A stretch of 64,000 nucleotides of DNA from positions 732,016 to 796,015 of the forward strand of contig BDDD01000025.1 of NCBI GenBank assembly GCA_001972305.1. Direction: 5' to 3'. Position numbers and translations under genes: made by a program. This document shows, piece by piece, positions 22,343 through 34,400 of the stretch. Within the stretch, counting starts at the first letter, position 1. The number at the start of each line of letters is the position of its first letter. The notes beneath the pieces are model-generated. The model was not told the DNA's origin. It did no database searches and saw nothing but the letters and a program-made list of their open reading frames with translations. The stretch comes from Cephalotus follicularis (taxonomy: Eukaryota; Streptophyta; Magnoliopsida; Oxalidales; Cephalotaceae).

Positions 22343-23535
22343 CTACTTCTTCCCTTGACCACTTCTTGGTTTCTCTTCTTTCTCTTGATAATCAGACCAG
22401 GTGGTCTTCTCATTTCTAGCCGCTAGAACCTCCTCTACATTTACATACTTTTCAGCTCTTCTAAGGAGGTCTGTCATATCTAGGGCAGGCTTCTTCATCA
22501 GGGAGAAAGTGAAAGCTACGTTGTCTCTCAATCCACTATTCAGGGTTGTCAGAGCAAAGGAAGGTTCCAGGTCTTTTACCATCAGAGATTCCTTGTTGAA
22601 TCGAGTCAGGTAGTCTCTGAGGGATTCATTTTTTCCTTGCACCACGTTGATAAGATGATTAGAATTCTTTTTCTGGGTGGTGCTATTAAGGAATTTCGTG
22701 ATGAACATCTCACTGAATTTCTCAAAGTTTGCCATTGATTTTGGGGGCAACGTGGAGTACCACGTCTGAGTTGCACCCGAGAAGGTCACCGGCAGTCGTC
22801 GGCAAAGGACTGCGTCTGAAGCTTGGTGCACCAGCATGATCTGGGTGTAATACCTCACATGTTGTATCGGGTTAGAGGACCCGTCATATTCTCTGAACGT
22901 TGGGAACCTGAACCCTCTCGGCACAGGCCCCCTCAGTATATCTGAAGCCAAGGGAGTGCAGTTTATGTTTCACATCTCTGACAGGTATCCCTTCGTCTAC
23001 TCGGCTACTTTGAGCCTTTTCTCCATCTCTGCAAACTTCCTATTCATGGTCTGCTCGATATCTTCTTGGTCCCTATACTTTCTAGAGACCTGCGATGGCC
23101 CTGCGGTTGGTCTAACCTGCTCCTCGGCCGTGATTCAGTCCTATGAGATGCATAGGAACGTGCACGGGGCTCCTCTTCGTCTGTGTAGTAGTCTGAGTGG
23201 TCTTCCTCCATTCGATCTTGCTCTGACAGGTCCTGCTGGGGATCATAATTATGATCCCTTGCACTAGAGGACTCTGTTCTTAGAGATGTATCAATCTCTG
23301 ATCGCCTTGGAGGGCGTCTGCCCCTCCTTTGCGGGTTTCGCCTATTCTCTTGGTGAACTAGAGGCTATGATGGTTCTGGGACTGGTTGGCTTGGTCCAGC
23401 CTGATTCTAGCTGGCAAAATTATTTTCCAACAGAGTTGTGAGCCTCCCCATCTCTTGGAGGAGCTGGTCAAATTGCTCACTGGTGATAGGAGTTTGACCG
23501 GGAGCGGCCGCAGGGTTGGTTTTCTTCGGAGGCAT
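22343..23535 (-). pseudogene. Tat gag
   Basis: The ATG at 23535 starts MPPKKTNPAAAPGQTPITSE, followed after about 43 codons by a TAG. A charged Arg/Ser/Asp-rich stretch follows with more stops. The retrotransposon gag domain (PF03732-like) is open at 22951-22343: FRFPTFREYDGSSNPIQHV, TWYSTLPPKSMANFEKFSEM and LRDYLTRFNKESLMVKDL. A further CCHC and linker region (about 21950-22340) is too broken to call. Confidence 0.82.
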
Positions 23536-23560
23536 TGTTGAAACAAATCATATCGCGTTT

Positions 23561-23577
23561 CCCACAGACAGTGCCAA
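23561..23577 (-). other. primer-binding site of the Tat element
   Basis: The minus strand reads TTGGCACTGTCTGTGGG one base inside the LTR edge. Tat elements commonly have TTGGCGCCGTCTGTGGG here, so this copy has changes at a CG position. Confidence 0.7.
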
Positions 23578-23578
23578 C

Positions 23579-24047
23579 TGTTGATGCAGAAATCAACTCC
23601 ACAACAGCCTTCAACGTGTGCAGGTTTTATTTATTGGGAAAAGCGTTGGATGGTTCGAAGAATGTTCTGGGTTTAGGTTTTCTGGTCTTCCCTGCACACG
23701 AAAAGAAAACTATCAAAAGCCCAGGAGGTTTTACTCCCGGGGACACTCCGATGCCTAAGTCAGTTGCTAGAGAGAAGATAATGCGAGTGTGGTAAATTGT
23801 TCAACCCCCCATTGTCTTTCTTAGGGCTATTTATAGCCTTACCTGACCGTAACAGTCTATGAATTGCTAACATCATGGAGTTCATGGGTCCCCTGAATTG
23901 AGCCCGAATTCTCGACCATTTCCTCATTCTGGAATGAAGGAGTTATCTCCCCCATTATGACCACGATCTTGGACGGTTTGCCCATGTGTCTATGGCTCCA
24001 AGTGACACGTGTCAGTGCTTGATTTATATAGGAATTTGTCCATATCA
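23579..24047 (-). repeat. 5' LTR of the Tat element
   Basis: About 469 bp; on the plus strand TGTTGATGCAG ... GTCCATATCA. The inner edge is fixed by the primer site and the gag start. The outer edge is inferred from the last plausible CA (minus strand TGATATGGAC), since the second LTR is outside the window. A TATA box (minus TATAAATA, 23828-23835) supports promoter function. Confidence 0.65.
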
Positions 24048-25415
24048 GTAACGTTACTAACCAATGAAAACTACAGTTTTGTATTAAATAATTTAGAGTT
24101 TGTGACTTGAAGAGAAAATCTTTAGGTTTAAAAACTTATATTGAAATAGCAACGTTTAAAATTATTATAATCATTACAATTTACCGTAAGTGTTAACAGT
24201 TCTACCATAATTGTTATCATTTTGCAACGTTATTATCAATTACGGTTTATTTTAATAACTCTGCACCATTTTATTATTGTTCACCAAAATTGTTACTTGT
24301 TATATCTTTTGTTATACAATATCTTTTACTGTCATTAAACTTTACCTTTATATGTAATAAATTTACAATATTTGTTACCTTTTAATGAAATGTTTATCGT
24401 TTACACACTTTGTTATTTTTATTGTATTCCTTATTATTTACTTGTATGGTTAAAAATAAACAATATTAGTGACGATTTACAAATTTTTGTTGTTATTTAC
24501 TATTTTAATTGAAGTTTACGATATCGTTACTGTTTTTACAAGTTTTGTTAAAAACTTTACTGTTCGTCAAATTATAGAACAACTTATAATATTACTGTTT
24601 TTGTTATACTTTACTATATTTGTTATTGTTTAAAATACTTGTTACACTTTACCAAAATTATTTTATTATTTTATTTTGTTTTAAACTTTACGATTCTAAT
24701 TTAACTTTGCATTTATGGTTACACTTTATCGTAATAATTGACTTTTACTGTACGATTATATTGTTTACAATTTCTAGTTGAGAGTTAATTATATGTTATA
24801 AATTTTACTTATTTTGTTACACATTTATATTGTTTTTTATGTCTACTGTATTCATTACATGATTTACTAAGTTAGTTACAAAAAAAAAATCAGTTATTTG
24901 TTTGTAATAAGTTACAAAATATGTGAGATCACACTATTATAACCTTATATTTAAAATAAATAAAAAATCATTTAAAGCTCAGGAGAAAGAACCATTATAA
25001 AATCACCTCGTATACTTGGCATCTCAATACGATTTGATAGTTGAACATAGCATCTTATAAACATAAAACTCCAACGAACAAGGACAATGATACTGCGCTT
25101 ATGTGTAGTATTTATAAAGAGTCGAAGACAGCAACGAGGCAAAGCCCCATGATAATTTAATTGGTACCCTTGTTGCATAACCGGAATTCTAGTTTGTCAT
25201 TTAGATCCTACTTAACTTTTATATACCTAACAAGTTTTACAAATAAATCATTTGGTCATGATTGACACTCATTGTAAACGAAAAATTCTTGATGTACACA
25301 ATCTATGTAATCATAATTATTACCAAAATTCATATCATTAAATATAATAAACTGACATAAACTTCTAACATAAATTATTATCATTAATTAATAATATCTA
25401 CACAAACTGTATCTA
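24048..25415. other. AT-rich spacer, no gene seen
   Basis: 24050-24960 is very AT-rich and dominated by recurring TTTAC, TTGTTA and GTTAC words at irregular spacing of about 15-30 bases; it may be a strongly decayed tandem repeat. 24960-25415 is ordinary AT-rich sequence. A 68-codon frame at 24972-25178 (minus) has no recognisable features and was not called. Confidence 0.5.
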
Positions 25416-25769
25416 TCCAAATTTTTCTGCGTTGTGAAGACAAATCAATTCTACCAAGACAAGTATCTCATTTTCTGTAATTGAACTCCCAAAACCACAA
25501 AGGAAGAAAAAGGGCAAAAAAAGAATTCTTTTGCTATTTCTATCAAAATCATGTACTTCGAAGCTTTCATGAACTGACATTTTCCAATGACGCCATCGAG
25601 TTGTCAATAAATCAAAGTTCAAAAAAAGAAAAAAGGTTAAATGGGAGTTCACAACTGAGACAACGATCATTTCGATGTATAAAGAAACAGAATCCAAATG
25701 CCAAAAACTTGAAAAAGAAATTACAGTTATAAGCATCATTGCCACCGAAACAAAAATGGGATTTAATAG
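25416..25769 (-). other. probable 3' untranslated region of the OBERON gene
   Basis: Sequence directly downstream of the stop codon at 25770-25772. No clear AATAAA on the minus strand, which is common in plants. The 3' end of the transcript cannot be fixed from sequence. Confidence 0.4.
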
Positions 25770-28700
25770 TTATACCCACTGCTGCTTTGTGGCCTCCATT
25801 CTCTCCAGTAGACCAGCAATTTCAGCTTGCATTCTCAGCTTCATGTTGTAGTATTCACAATGTGAATTTTCCAAAACCTTTAATTCTTCCAATTGCAACC
25901 TCCGCCTTTCCTCCGTCTCTTTCAAACACAGTTTGGCAAGCTTCTCGGCATACTCCTCTTCCAACTTGTCTGACTTGAACAGAATCATACGCCGTATCCC
26001 GTCCGCTTCTCTCTGTGCATCATCTGCCTTGCTTTGAAACATTTTCGCTTCTGCTTCTTTTATTCTCACAATGCTTTCCAAGCTGTCAAACCCATCTTTC
26101 TTTGGTAACTGTCCAAATTTCAGCCCATCTTCAATTTTTAGATCTCTTAAGAGGGCAGCTTTCTGATGCAGATCATTTGACAGTAAATTGCGCTGTCCAA
26201 TCGAAGAGCTCATGTTGTAAATGGTATGTTTAGGAGGGGAAGAAGTGAGTTGTGTCATAGGTCTAGTATATTTTTTCAGGCTAGCTTCACTTGGTATCAA
26301 GTCCTTTGAAGATACATCAGATGCAGGAAAGTCTGGCATATCATCCAAGTCTAAACAATACCAAAATCAAGATAAGTGCTACTATGCGCAGATTGTAAGA
26401 GTAAAGATGTTTTAAATAACTGAAACACAAAATGGGGAAACCAAAGGAAATGAGGCATAGCAAGCTAAAATGCAGAAACGTTCCACAACCATATAACTTG
26501 TGTAAGGTCGAAATCTTCAACATCAAAAAGTAATTTACACTGGAATAAACTTATTCAAACTAGTAAGCCAACATGTAGGCAGCACATCGAGTAAGAAGAC
26601 CCTTTCATAAGATAGAGGACATGCACAAACATCTTGTGGACAGTGAAGCATCAACAAAAACATGAGAAAGTTAGCCATCATGACAGATCAAATTTAGGGC
26701 TACATTCCTTTTCTTATGAGTACTCCAGTGTGTCGAATCAAAACCAGCAGACCAAGTCATTCTCACCCAAAACTCTTTATTATCCCCTTCAATATTTGAC
26801 AAAACATTAATGCTTAATGGTTTTACATACTTTCTCAGAGAATAAATTGTTTGTTAATTTTTTATCCAATTATAAGTTCATGTATAATTCAGATAATTTT
26901 CTGAACATTTGTTACTGTTTGATGTTTTACTATTGAATCCACTATTTGTCTCTGAAGATAATAAATGAAAGGAAGAGGTTCATAATTGTCATGGAAGATG
27001 ATTAGAAATAAAATGCATGGAAATGGTCAAATCCTCCCAGGCATTTCCTCCCACTATAATCTTGGTAATTTTCTCATTTTTAGAGTTTCTCTTTCTACTC
27101 TGTCTCTATAGACTATAACCCTAACCTTAAAACTCACACTTTCCCATAGACAAGCATTTCATCTAACTTAGTAGGTTACATTCACCATTGCTGGGCATGG
27201 AGAAAAAGTATTGAGATCTACTGTAGGCTAGGTGGAATAGATTAAACATTTAAGAAGCTAATTTTTAAGAGCACTAGAGACATTACAAAGATCTGAAAAG
27301 GCTAGAAGTGAGCAGTATCAGAAAGTTATTTGTAACCACATATGCTCTATGCTATACACATGTTAGGCCATTGGATTCGTTAACAGTAGAGGGCAGTGTA
27401 TATTTGGCACTCACTAGTAAATCAATCTAAATTGTATTCGAACTTAAGCAATGGAGTACAGATTTGTATAAATCAAATGATCAACAGAACATTCTATACA
27501 ATGGCTCCACGTAGTATTAACTTTTAAGTACAACAACTTCCTAACTTTAGCAGTAATAGACCATCTACAACAACAGAAGTAACTACACATATTTAAGCAA
27601 CAAGGCTATTCAAAAGAAAACTAGCAGAAAGCAAACAAAATGCATGCTCATATGTACAATCCATTATATTCTTTCAGATGTTGAGGTCAGTCTCACAACA
27701 AAGAGATTTAATTTCCACAGACCAATTCAAGATAATCAAAATGAAAGAGCGATAAGACAAAAGAATCTCACAGTTGAAGAACTGAATAATGCAGTTGCAG
27801 GCATCTGAAGGAGAGATCACTTTGCGTTCAAGCTTTAATAGCAACTCATCACCCTTAACATGCAACTGCTTGCCTTTAACATCATCACTACCCCTAAAAA
27901 TCTTTGTTAGACAATCAAGCTCCTTTTTCAGAGAGTCAAGTCCCCAGTCCTTCGCACAGCATATGAACACATCCTTAACAAATCCAAACATCTCTGACGC
28001 ATGGCCACATCCAATGCAATGAAACTGCATCCCACTAGTGCTCAATGGCCTGTTCAAGCTCGGCCCCGGCTTAATCAGATTCTTCTGAATGCCACAAGCA
28101 GCATGGCACCAGTGGGAGCATACATCACAACCAACCCAACTGCAAGTGTTGCTGGCACAATCGAATTTCAAACATACGGGACACATACACGAGCTGCAAA
28201 ACCCCTTGTTTGTGGAGCAAATCTTACAATCACAATCGTCAACAGGCAAAATACTCTTGCAATTCACATTCCTGCACCTCATAAACAAGAAAATTTCCAC
28301 CAACTGACTGGTAGGAAGCCGGATTTTCCCAGTTACGAAGCTTCCAAGCCCCATTTTAATTGCATTCAATATCTCAAGATGGTCTCTCTGACACCTTGAG
28401 AGAATCTCCTTGGTAAGATCAGTTCTTCTCTCGAGCCGACTTTGAAGGGCAACTAAATCCTCCCTCTTCTCAGGTAATGAAATAATAGTTTGCAAGTGTT
28501 CCTTAGTGGATTCCAGTGTTTCATCAGAGAGTTCCAGAATGATTTGGCTCATTACAGGAACAGACTCTGATACAAGTTCTCTAAGGATCCTCTCGGGCGG
28601 GGAGAGCTTTCGAGGCCTCATTCCATCCAGACTCTCAAGGACTTTCATATTATCATTTTCCCTTCTCCTCGAATCATCAGAATGAGTCTCAATTCGTGGG

Positions 28701-29650
28701 CGAGCGGGCAATTCGGATGGGTAAAACGACTGATTATCAGAACTAGGGGTCCTATATAAACTATTATTAACATTACTATTAGTATTCAAGGCTCGATTAC
28801 CTTGCATCATTGAAGGGTTGTTGAAAGTAACAAGGCCCTCTCCTATAGGCCTAAATCGGCTATGAACGGATCCATTAGTGCCCTCTCCACCACACCAAAT
28901 CTGATCATCTCCGAAATTGTCGGTGGAATTTCTCGTCAAAGAGCAACTGGGGTTGTGTGAATAAGGAAGAGAGTAAGAGTAGGACATAGAAGCAGCCGTG
29001 CAATCATTGGAACATGCTGTTTGCGTGTTGTTGTTGTTGTTTGATGGTGCTAGTGATTGTATGCTCTGGCTAGGCTTAGGCTTCAGAGCTTTCGATGTTG
29101 TTAAAGAAAGAGACACATCAGGCAAAGCCAAGGAGAGATTGAGAGTCTCTAACTTTGGTTTCTTCTCTCTCAATCTCAATAACAATTCCTCTTCTTCTAA
29201 TTCTTCAACGATCTGCCGTTTCGAAGAGTTGGTGTTTCTTCCCCTATGTTTAGTTTCATTGAGATTCAAGAAATCTCTCTCAACCCATTTATCATGATCC
29301 TGTTGCTGAACTGGAATCCTATCATCATCGGAGACCACAACTTGTTTGCCTTTGATTTCCATCAACAGATTTTTCTCTGAGAAAAAACTAGAACCCAGTT
29401 TGGGATTCTCACAGAGGTAGCTGAGAGTCAGTTCTTCAGTTGATTTTGAAGGGAAACAATCGCCGCCGCCGCCACCACCACCCATATGTATATCTTTGAG
29501 AAAATCAAAACCCTTTTTTTGAGGGAAACTCATGATAATCTCATGACCATCCTCTTCTTCATCATCATCATCCTCTGGAGTTTGAAGCTTCTGTTTGTTT
29601 TGTTTTGAGCTCTCTCCTTCGCTGTTGGACAGATCTTTGTCTCCAAACAT
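25770..29650 (-). CDS. OBE3: OBERON-type PHD-finger protein (OBERON 3-like), two exons
   Basis: Exon 1 is 29650-27772 and exon 2 is 26350-25770, giving 819 residues. The splice sites are GT (27771-27770, GTGAG) and AG (26352-26351); exon 1 ends one base into a codon and exon 2 supplies the other two (Tyr 627), so the phase fits. Features in order: acidic stretch (26-36), seven glycines (57-63), LxLxL motif LNLSL (170-174, EAR-like), Ser/Asn-rich middle, conserved helical region (350-450), Cys/His-rich PHD module (about 459-560, with CPVC 490-493, CDVCSHWCH 508-516, HCIGC 544-548) and a C-terminal coiled coil (about 718-815). OBERON proteins are nuclear PHD proteins needed for shoot and root meristem establishment in Arabidopsis. 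The EAR-like motif and length favour OBE3 over the shorter OBE1/OBE2. No stops or frameshifts; the gene looks functional. Confidence 0.93.
26351..27771 (-). other. intron of the OBERON gene
   Basis: 1,421 bp, phase 1, with GTGAG donor and a T-rich stretch ending in TTTAG before exon 2. No additional exon is needed: the reading frame is continuous across it (IIQFFN-Y-LDDMPDF). Confidence 0.85.
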
Positions 29651-30376
29651 GGCCGGCCTTTTAGAATAGAAGGAGAAGCTGCAAGGAAAGAGAAAGAGTT
29701 GAGGTCTTTAAGGACAAGATAGAGAGAATTCCGCCAGTTTATTACGTCTCTTTCTCCACAACAGATCCCGCAGCCGGTGGAATTTCTAAGCGTTTACACA
29801 GACAAACTGCTCTCAAAATGAAGGAGATAAGACTTCGTTTAATGCTTTTACTTTCAAAATTACGGTATTATCCCTAATATTTACGTTGAAATACCCAAGT
29901 GGTAGCATATTTTTTTCCCTTTTATAAACAAAAAGGGATAGCATTCCCACGGTCATTGCGAAAATGGAGAGACAAAGTAACGTTCACATGCCAAGGGCCG
30001 AATGAAACGCGAAAATTTTGAAATCCCGTCCGATTCAAACTTCACCATAGTAACAGGACGATAGAGCTTACGTCATGCTCATCGTTATTCCCATTATTTG
30101 TTATAAGCCCGGATTCGGACAGTTATGTCGATTACACTGATGTTTTTTCTTTTTGTTTAAAGAGTAAGAGGTTGTTTTGCCGAATGGGAAACAAAAGAAA
30201 AAGCATGGAATTTTAAAGAATGAAATAAAAAGAATTGAAGGGTTAAATCATACTATTTTTTTACTTTTATTCTCTCTAAAATTAGGATGAAAGAGATTGA
30301 AAATAAAATGGTAGGATAGTAAAATTTTTTAATATGTCTAAATAACCTTTTTTTAAATATTATAAAAATGAGAATA
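29651..30376 (-). promoter_or_regulatory. 5' untranslated region and promoter of the OBERON gene
   Basis: The 170 bases before the ATG are rich in CT on the minus strand (CTTTCTCTTTCC), as in many plant leaders. A TATA-like box, TTTATAAAAG on the minus strand, lies at 29918-29927, about 270 bp upstream of the ATG. Beyond 30120 the sequence is AT-rich until the Tek-1 LTR begins at 30377, so the gene has only about 0.7 kb of non-transposon DNA upstream of its start codon. Confidence 0.5.
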
Positions 30377-32701
30377 TGTAATAATCGAAAAATTTTGTTA
30401 AAGTTATATGAAAATATGATTGCCATTATTGAGATTGACAAATATTTCAAGCGACCCGTGATATGACCCTAACGCTTGGGGGTTCAGGAGTTTCGCTCCC
30501 CGGTGAGCGGACGGGGGGTCCTGCTGCCCGGACAACGGGCAGGGGCTGCCCCTGAAAGAAAATCGAATTTGTCTATTTGTTTTGGACTGGAAATGTGTTT
30601 GTTATATGCTGAGGAATATGTTGTTTGCCTAGTAATCAGGACTTTGAAAGAACATAACTTGTTCTTTGATGTGAATGAATGCTTAAGCAAAACATACAAG
30701 CAAAATAGTAGGATCAAAACACGCAAAATATGCAGAACAGTCATTTTGGCGTCAACGCCTATGTTATATATGTCAACGTTCTGGGTTTGAGCACAGGTTA
30801 TGGGCATTTCAAGATGATTCTTATCAACGCGATGTTTATTATCGTCGACGTGCTGGGGATTGTATATACGCGTCAACGCCTTTGGGAAAGACGTCAACGC
30901 CAAGAGGTACAATTTCAGACAGTAGATATAAACGTTAACGTGAAACCTTCATAGCATCAACATCAAACTGAAAGGCGTCAACGTCATGTTTAGACGTTAA
31001 CGCGAATGAATGCGCTTTTCAGCCTACAACATTGGATGTTAACGTGGAGAACTATTGAAGTTAACGCACAAGGACATAGACGTCAACGCCATGCATAAGC
31101 GTCGATGCCCAAACCAGCATATCATCTACAAAATCTAACTTTTTGTCCTTTTGTGAGTTAATTATCTTTATTTAGGGACACTTGGCAGGCCAGGGAGTAA
31201 GGATATTAGATATTTAACCTGGAGATAATATTAAAATAATGCAATGAGACAAGCGTCACCATGTTAGAGGATGGAATTTGTGCACATGGGGAGAGAAAAC
31301 TTACCCCCTAAGTAATCAGCCTATTTATGGGGATTGAGGGCTGAATTCAACCATTTTTGGCTGAGAAGAAAGTGGTGATAGCTGAGAGTGAAGCTAAGAT
31401 TTTAGCTAGAGAAAAAGAAAAGGAATTCTAAAGCAAAGTAAGGAAATTCAATACCCATTTTTATGAAAGTTTCCCCTGTTTTGATTCAAATTTGCAGCAG
31501 ATTATTTTATTCATATCTTGCTCAATTCTTGATGAATTTTTGAATGGTTTAATATTTTAGAAACTTTCAGATGTCTACTTTAACTGTTATACTTTGCACA
31601 ACTTGAAATTCTGTCGAATTCTTGACGAAAAGTCATGTTTCATTTTACTGCTCTTGTACTGCTAAAACAGGGAACCAGCCACTTTAAAAATTCATAACGG
31701 ATTTGATTCACAACCAATTTTTATGAACTTGAGCTTTCTAAATTCGTGAAGATGTCCACTTTAATGTTTATGTTTTAAGTTTTCCCTGAAAGTGCTTATT
31801 TTTATATAAAATTCCAGATTTAGAAATGCTATGCAAAACTATTTTATGAATGCATTTCAGTTAATTACTCAAATGAAGAGAAATGTTTATGAATTGTGAA
31901 AGAGATGTTATACAATGATGCTTATGAATGCTTTTAGCTAATCATTCAAAGTATTAAGGAAATGGTTTATGAAGTGACGAATGAACCACCATTGGATTGC
32001 GATCCAAGGGGAATGAATCTGAGATGGATTAATGTTATGGAGCGAGATGCTCACGGAAATGCATGTGATGTAAGGATAGTAATCGGGGAGTGCACAATGC
32101 CCTGGTGAAGTGGTGTGAAAGGGTTCATTAAGGTTTTATGACTTATATATTATGTTTTTATGAAATGTTCTAGTTACGAATTTTGACTAGAAAAGAGATA
32201 TGTTTTACGAAATGTTTTAGTTATGAGTTTAACTAGAAAAGTGATGTGATGAAATGAGTTTTACAATGAAAACCTTACTGAGCTCATTTGAGCTCATTCC
32301 TTTCGATGTTTGTTTTCAAATAAAATGTTTTCAGGAAAGGATTGAATGGAGAATGCAAGCTTTAGAGGGAGCTCTTAAGAATATGTTTTGTAAAGAAAAT
32401 GTACTATACAATGATGTTTGCATAAATGTTTTGACATGTAATAAGACTATGTTTTTCCTCTGTATTATATGATGGTCCTGTGTAAATGTATAAGAATGTT
32501 ATGGTTGTAACATCTTTAGATAAGATGAGAATGTTCAAAGTTGGAATTCAAGGCTATGTATGATGTTGAAATGCATGAGTTTATGATGTAAAGTAGCTTT
32601 AGACAAGAGTGCTAAAGGATGTAACGGTTCACCCCACGTAACGCAACCGATCCTCGAAGTATCCTTTGAGCAATTAGCGGACTCGGGTCGGGGACGTTAC
32701 A
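30377..32701 (+). repeat. 5' LTR of Tek-1
   Basis: About 2,325 bp, TGTAATAATC ... GACGTTACA. 30597-31136 is a block of CGTCAACG / GTTAAC words that has no counterpart in the 3' LTR; the flanks align. A hairpin with 6-bp stem (TTGGAT-TGCG-ATCCAA) lies at 31992-32007. Candidate TATA region near 31320 (CCTATTTATGGGG). Confidence 0.82.
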
Positions 32702-32705
32702 AGAA

Positions 32706-32716
32706 TGGTACCAGAG
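32706..32716 (+). other. primer-binding site of Tek-1 (Met tRNA type)
   Basis: TGGTACCAGAG four bases after the LTR; differs by one base from the usual TGGTATCAGAG. Confidence 0.75.
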
Positions 32717-32775
32717 AGATATTTGTTGATACATGTTCAGGATATAAATTGTGTATTGGCTAACCTGTTTTTCAG

Positions 32776-33072
32776 ATGTCGACAACGAGTGAATCTGACT
32801 CCGATACCAGTACAGGATTCTCACGTTGTGGATCATCGGAAATAGCGGATTGACGAGTACAAACCTTGATGGCTGAAAATCAGCAGTTATGAGAAGAAAA
32901 AGAGAAGTTACGGCAGATGATTGCCAACAATCGAGAACAGTTCTACACCCACATATATCAGAGGGGGGAAGAATACACTCAAGAGATGGAAAGGAAAGAT
33001 GAAACCCTTAGGGGAATCAAATCTGGCCTTAGGGTGCTCATGAGATATATAAGGGGATTAATGGCATTGTGA
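32776..33072 (+). pseudogene. small coiled-coil ORF upstream of Tek-1 gag
   Basis: 98 codons from ATG to TGA, with two internal TGA codons. It reads MSTTSESDSDTSTGF, then a charged helical part (EKEKLRQMIANNREQF, GEEYTQEMERKDETL). Each internal TGA is one C-to-T change from CGA, so the frame may once have been open. A TTTTTCAG just before the ATG looks like a splice acceptor. It is separate from gag (33372). Function unknown; it might be a leader-encoded protein or a Gag extension. Confidence 0.45.
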
Positions 33073-33371
33073 TGAGAGGTGTTAGAGAGAATCTAAGAAT
33101 GATGATTAGACGCATTCAGCAGGAAGTGCCCGACGATGACATCCCTAGTGATGAAGACTAAGGTAATGATAAGGAAGATTTTGTAAGAAATGTTTAAATG
33201 TAGAAATGTGAAAATGTGATTTATGAAGTGTATGCATGTGTATAAGGAAAATATGGATAAATAAAGTTGTTAGTTTCGAGTTATGATCTTGAGCATTAGA
33301 ATTTAACTGTTTTGCTTAACACTTAAGTAGAATTGCTTAAGATTAATAACTAACCTATGGATGATAATTAG

Positions 33372-34400
33372 ATGACCGACTCAAGAAGAGGTCGAGGGCA
33401 AAGGAGAAACAGAAACGCACGAGATAACGAAGACGATAATTCGCTGAACGTGATTCTGAATATATTGGCTGAAGTCATAGCCAATAACAATGGTAACAAT
33501 CACCAAGCAGCTCCGCCAGTAAGGCCAACTCTAGAGCAGTTCGCCATACACAATCCAAAAATATTTTTGGGAGCGACAAATCCCTTGGAGGCTGAATCAT
33601 GGATCCAAGGAAATGAAAAGATTTTTAGAGCGCTGGGTTGTGCAGATCAGCAAAAGGTAGAGTTTTTGATATACAAGATAGACGGTGAGGCAGACCAATG
33701 GTGGTATATGATCGAGCGGACAAAGACGCGTCGAGAAAGAGAAGCTATGACATGGGAAGGATTTAAGGGGCTATTCATGGATAAGTATTTCCCTTGCTCA
33801 ATGAAGGATAAGATGGAGGAAGATTTCTTCAACTGGAGCAAGGCGAGTCCGAAACAGTGGCTCGGTACTAGGCAAACTTTGCAAGGATGTCTCGTTATGC
33901 GACTCATCTGGTATCAACCAAAGAAAGAAGGGCAAATAGGTTTTGCCAAGGTTTGAAACCTTATATCCGGAGACTGGTAATAGCACAAGATCTGTAGACT
34001 TACGAGGCAATTTTGAGGTGTGCATTAAGGATAGAGATTGATAATCAAAGATATCAGCAGAGAAGGACGGAGCAAGGACAAGGGAAGTGGAAGGCTAGTG
34101 AATCCTTTGACAGTAAGAGTAAGAAAGTGAAGTCTGACTCTAAGACTTGTCAACAATGTGGGAAGAGTCATCGTGGAAAGTGCTTATATGGAACGGGAGC
34201 TTGCTACAAATGTGGAGAGCAAGGACACCAAGCGAGGGAGTGTCACCAAGGATAGAATCAAGCTCAAAATAAAAAGTCGATCAAATGCTACAACTGTGGA
34301 CAGGAAGGGCATTTGTCCAATCAATGTACCCAACCAAAGACGGGAGGGTAAGGAGGAAGTGGAGCCCAGCATCAAAGAGCACCAGCAAGAACCTATGCCA
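33372..34400 (+). pseudogene. Tek-1 gag
   Basis: Starts MTDSRRGRGQRRNRN, with the gag core HNPKIFLGATNPLEAESWI ... MTWEGFKGLFMDKYFP. A frameshift/stop near 33840-33960 breaks the C-terminal part. Two zinc knuckles follow: CYKCGEQGHQAREC at about 34203-34244 and CYNCGQEGHLSNQC at 34286-34327, the second in another frame. Confidence 0.85.

Larger units (their letters stand above)
3167..24047 (-). mobile_element. Tat-lineage Ty3/gypsy retrotransposon, split by Athila-1
   Basis: Two parts, 20235-24047 and 3167-7952, join into one minus-strand element: LTR, gag, PR, RT | RNase H, archaeal-type RNase H, INT, antisense ORF. The join is exact: removing 7953-20234 and one copy of CTTGA makes the coding frame run on from the RT connection into RNase H. 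The second, archaeal-type RNase H is a hallmark of the Tat lineage, as is an extra ORF 3' of integrase. The left end is lost beneath the Sirevirus insertion and lies off-window. Catalytic residues are mutated in PR and RT and stops are frequent, so the copy is dead. Confidence 0.85.

Noticed and set aside
23561-23577. tRNA gene fragments at primer-binding sites
   Set aside because: Only the complement of a tRNA 3' end is present; no cloverleaf can be formed around any of the five sites.
24972-25178. 68-codon minus-strand frame
   Set aside because: Short, no domain, no intron or promoter evidence, located in AT-rich spacer.
30484-30912. 142-codon minus-strand frame
   Set aside because: Lies within the Tek-1 5' LTR, has no counterpart in the 3' LTR and no recognisable protein features.
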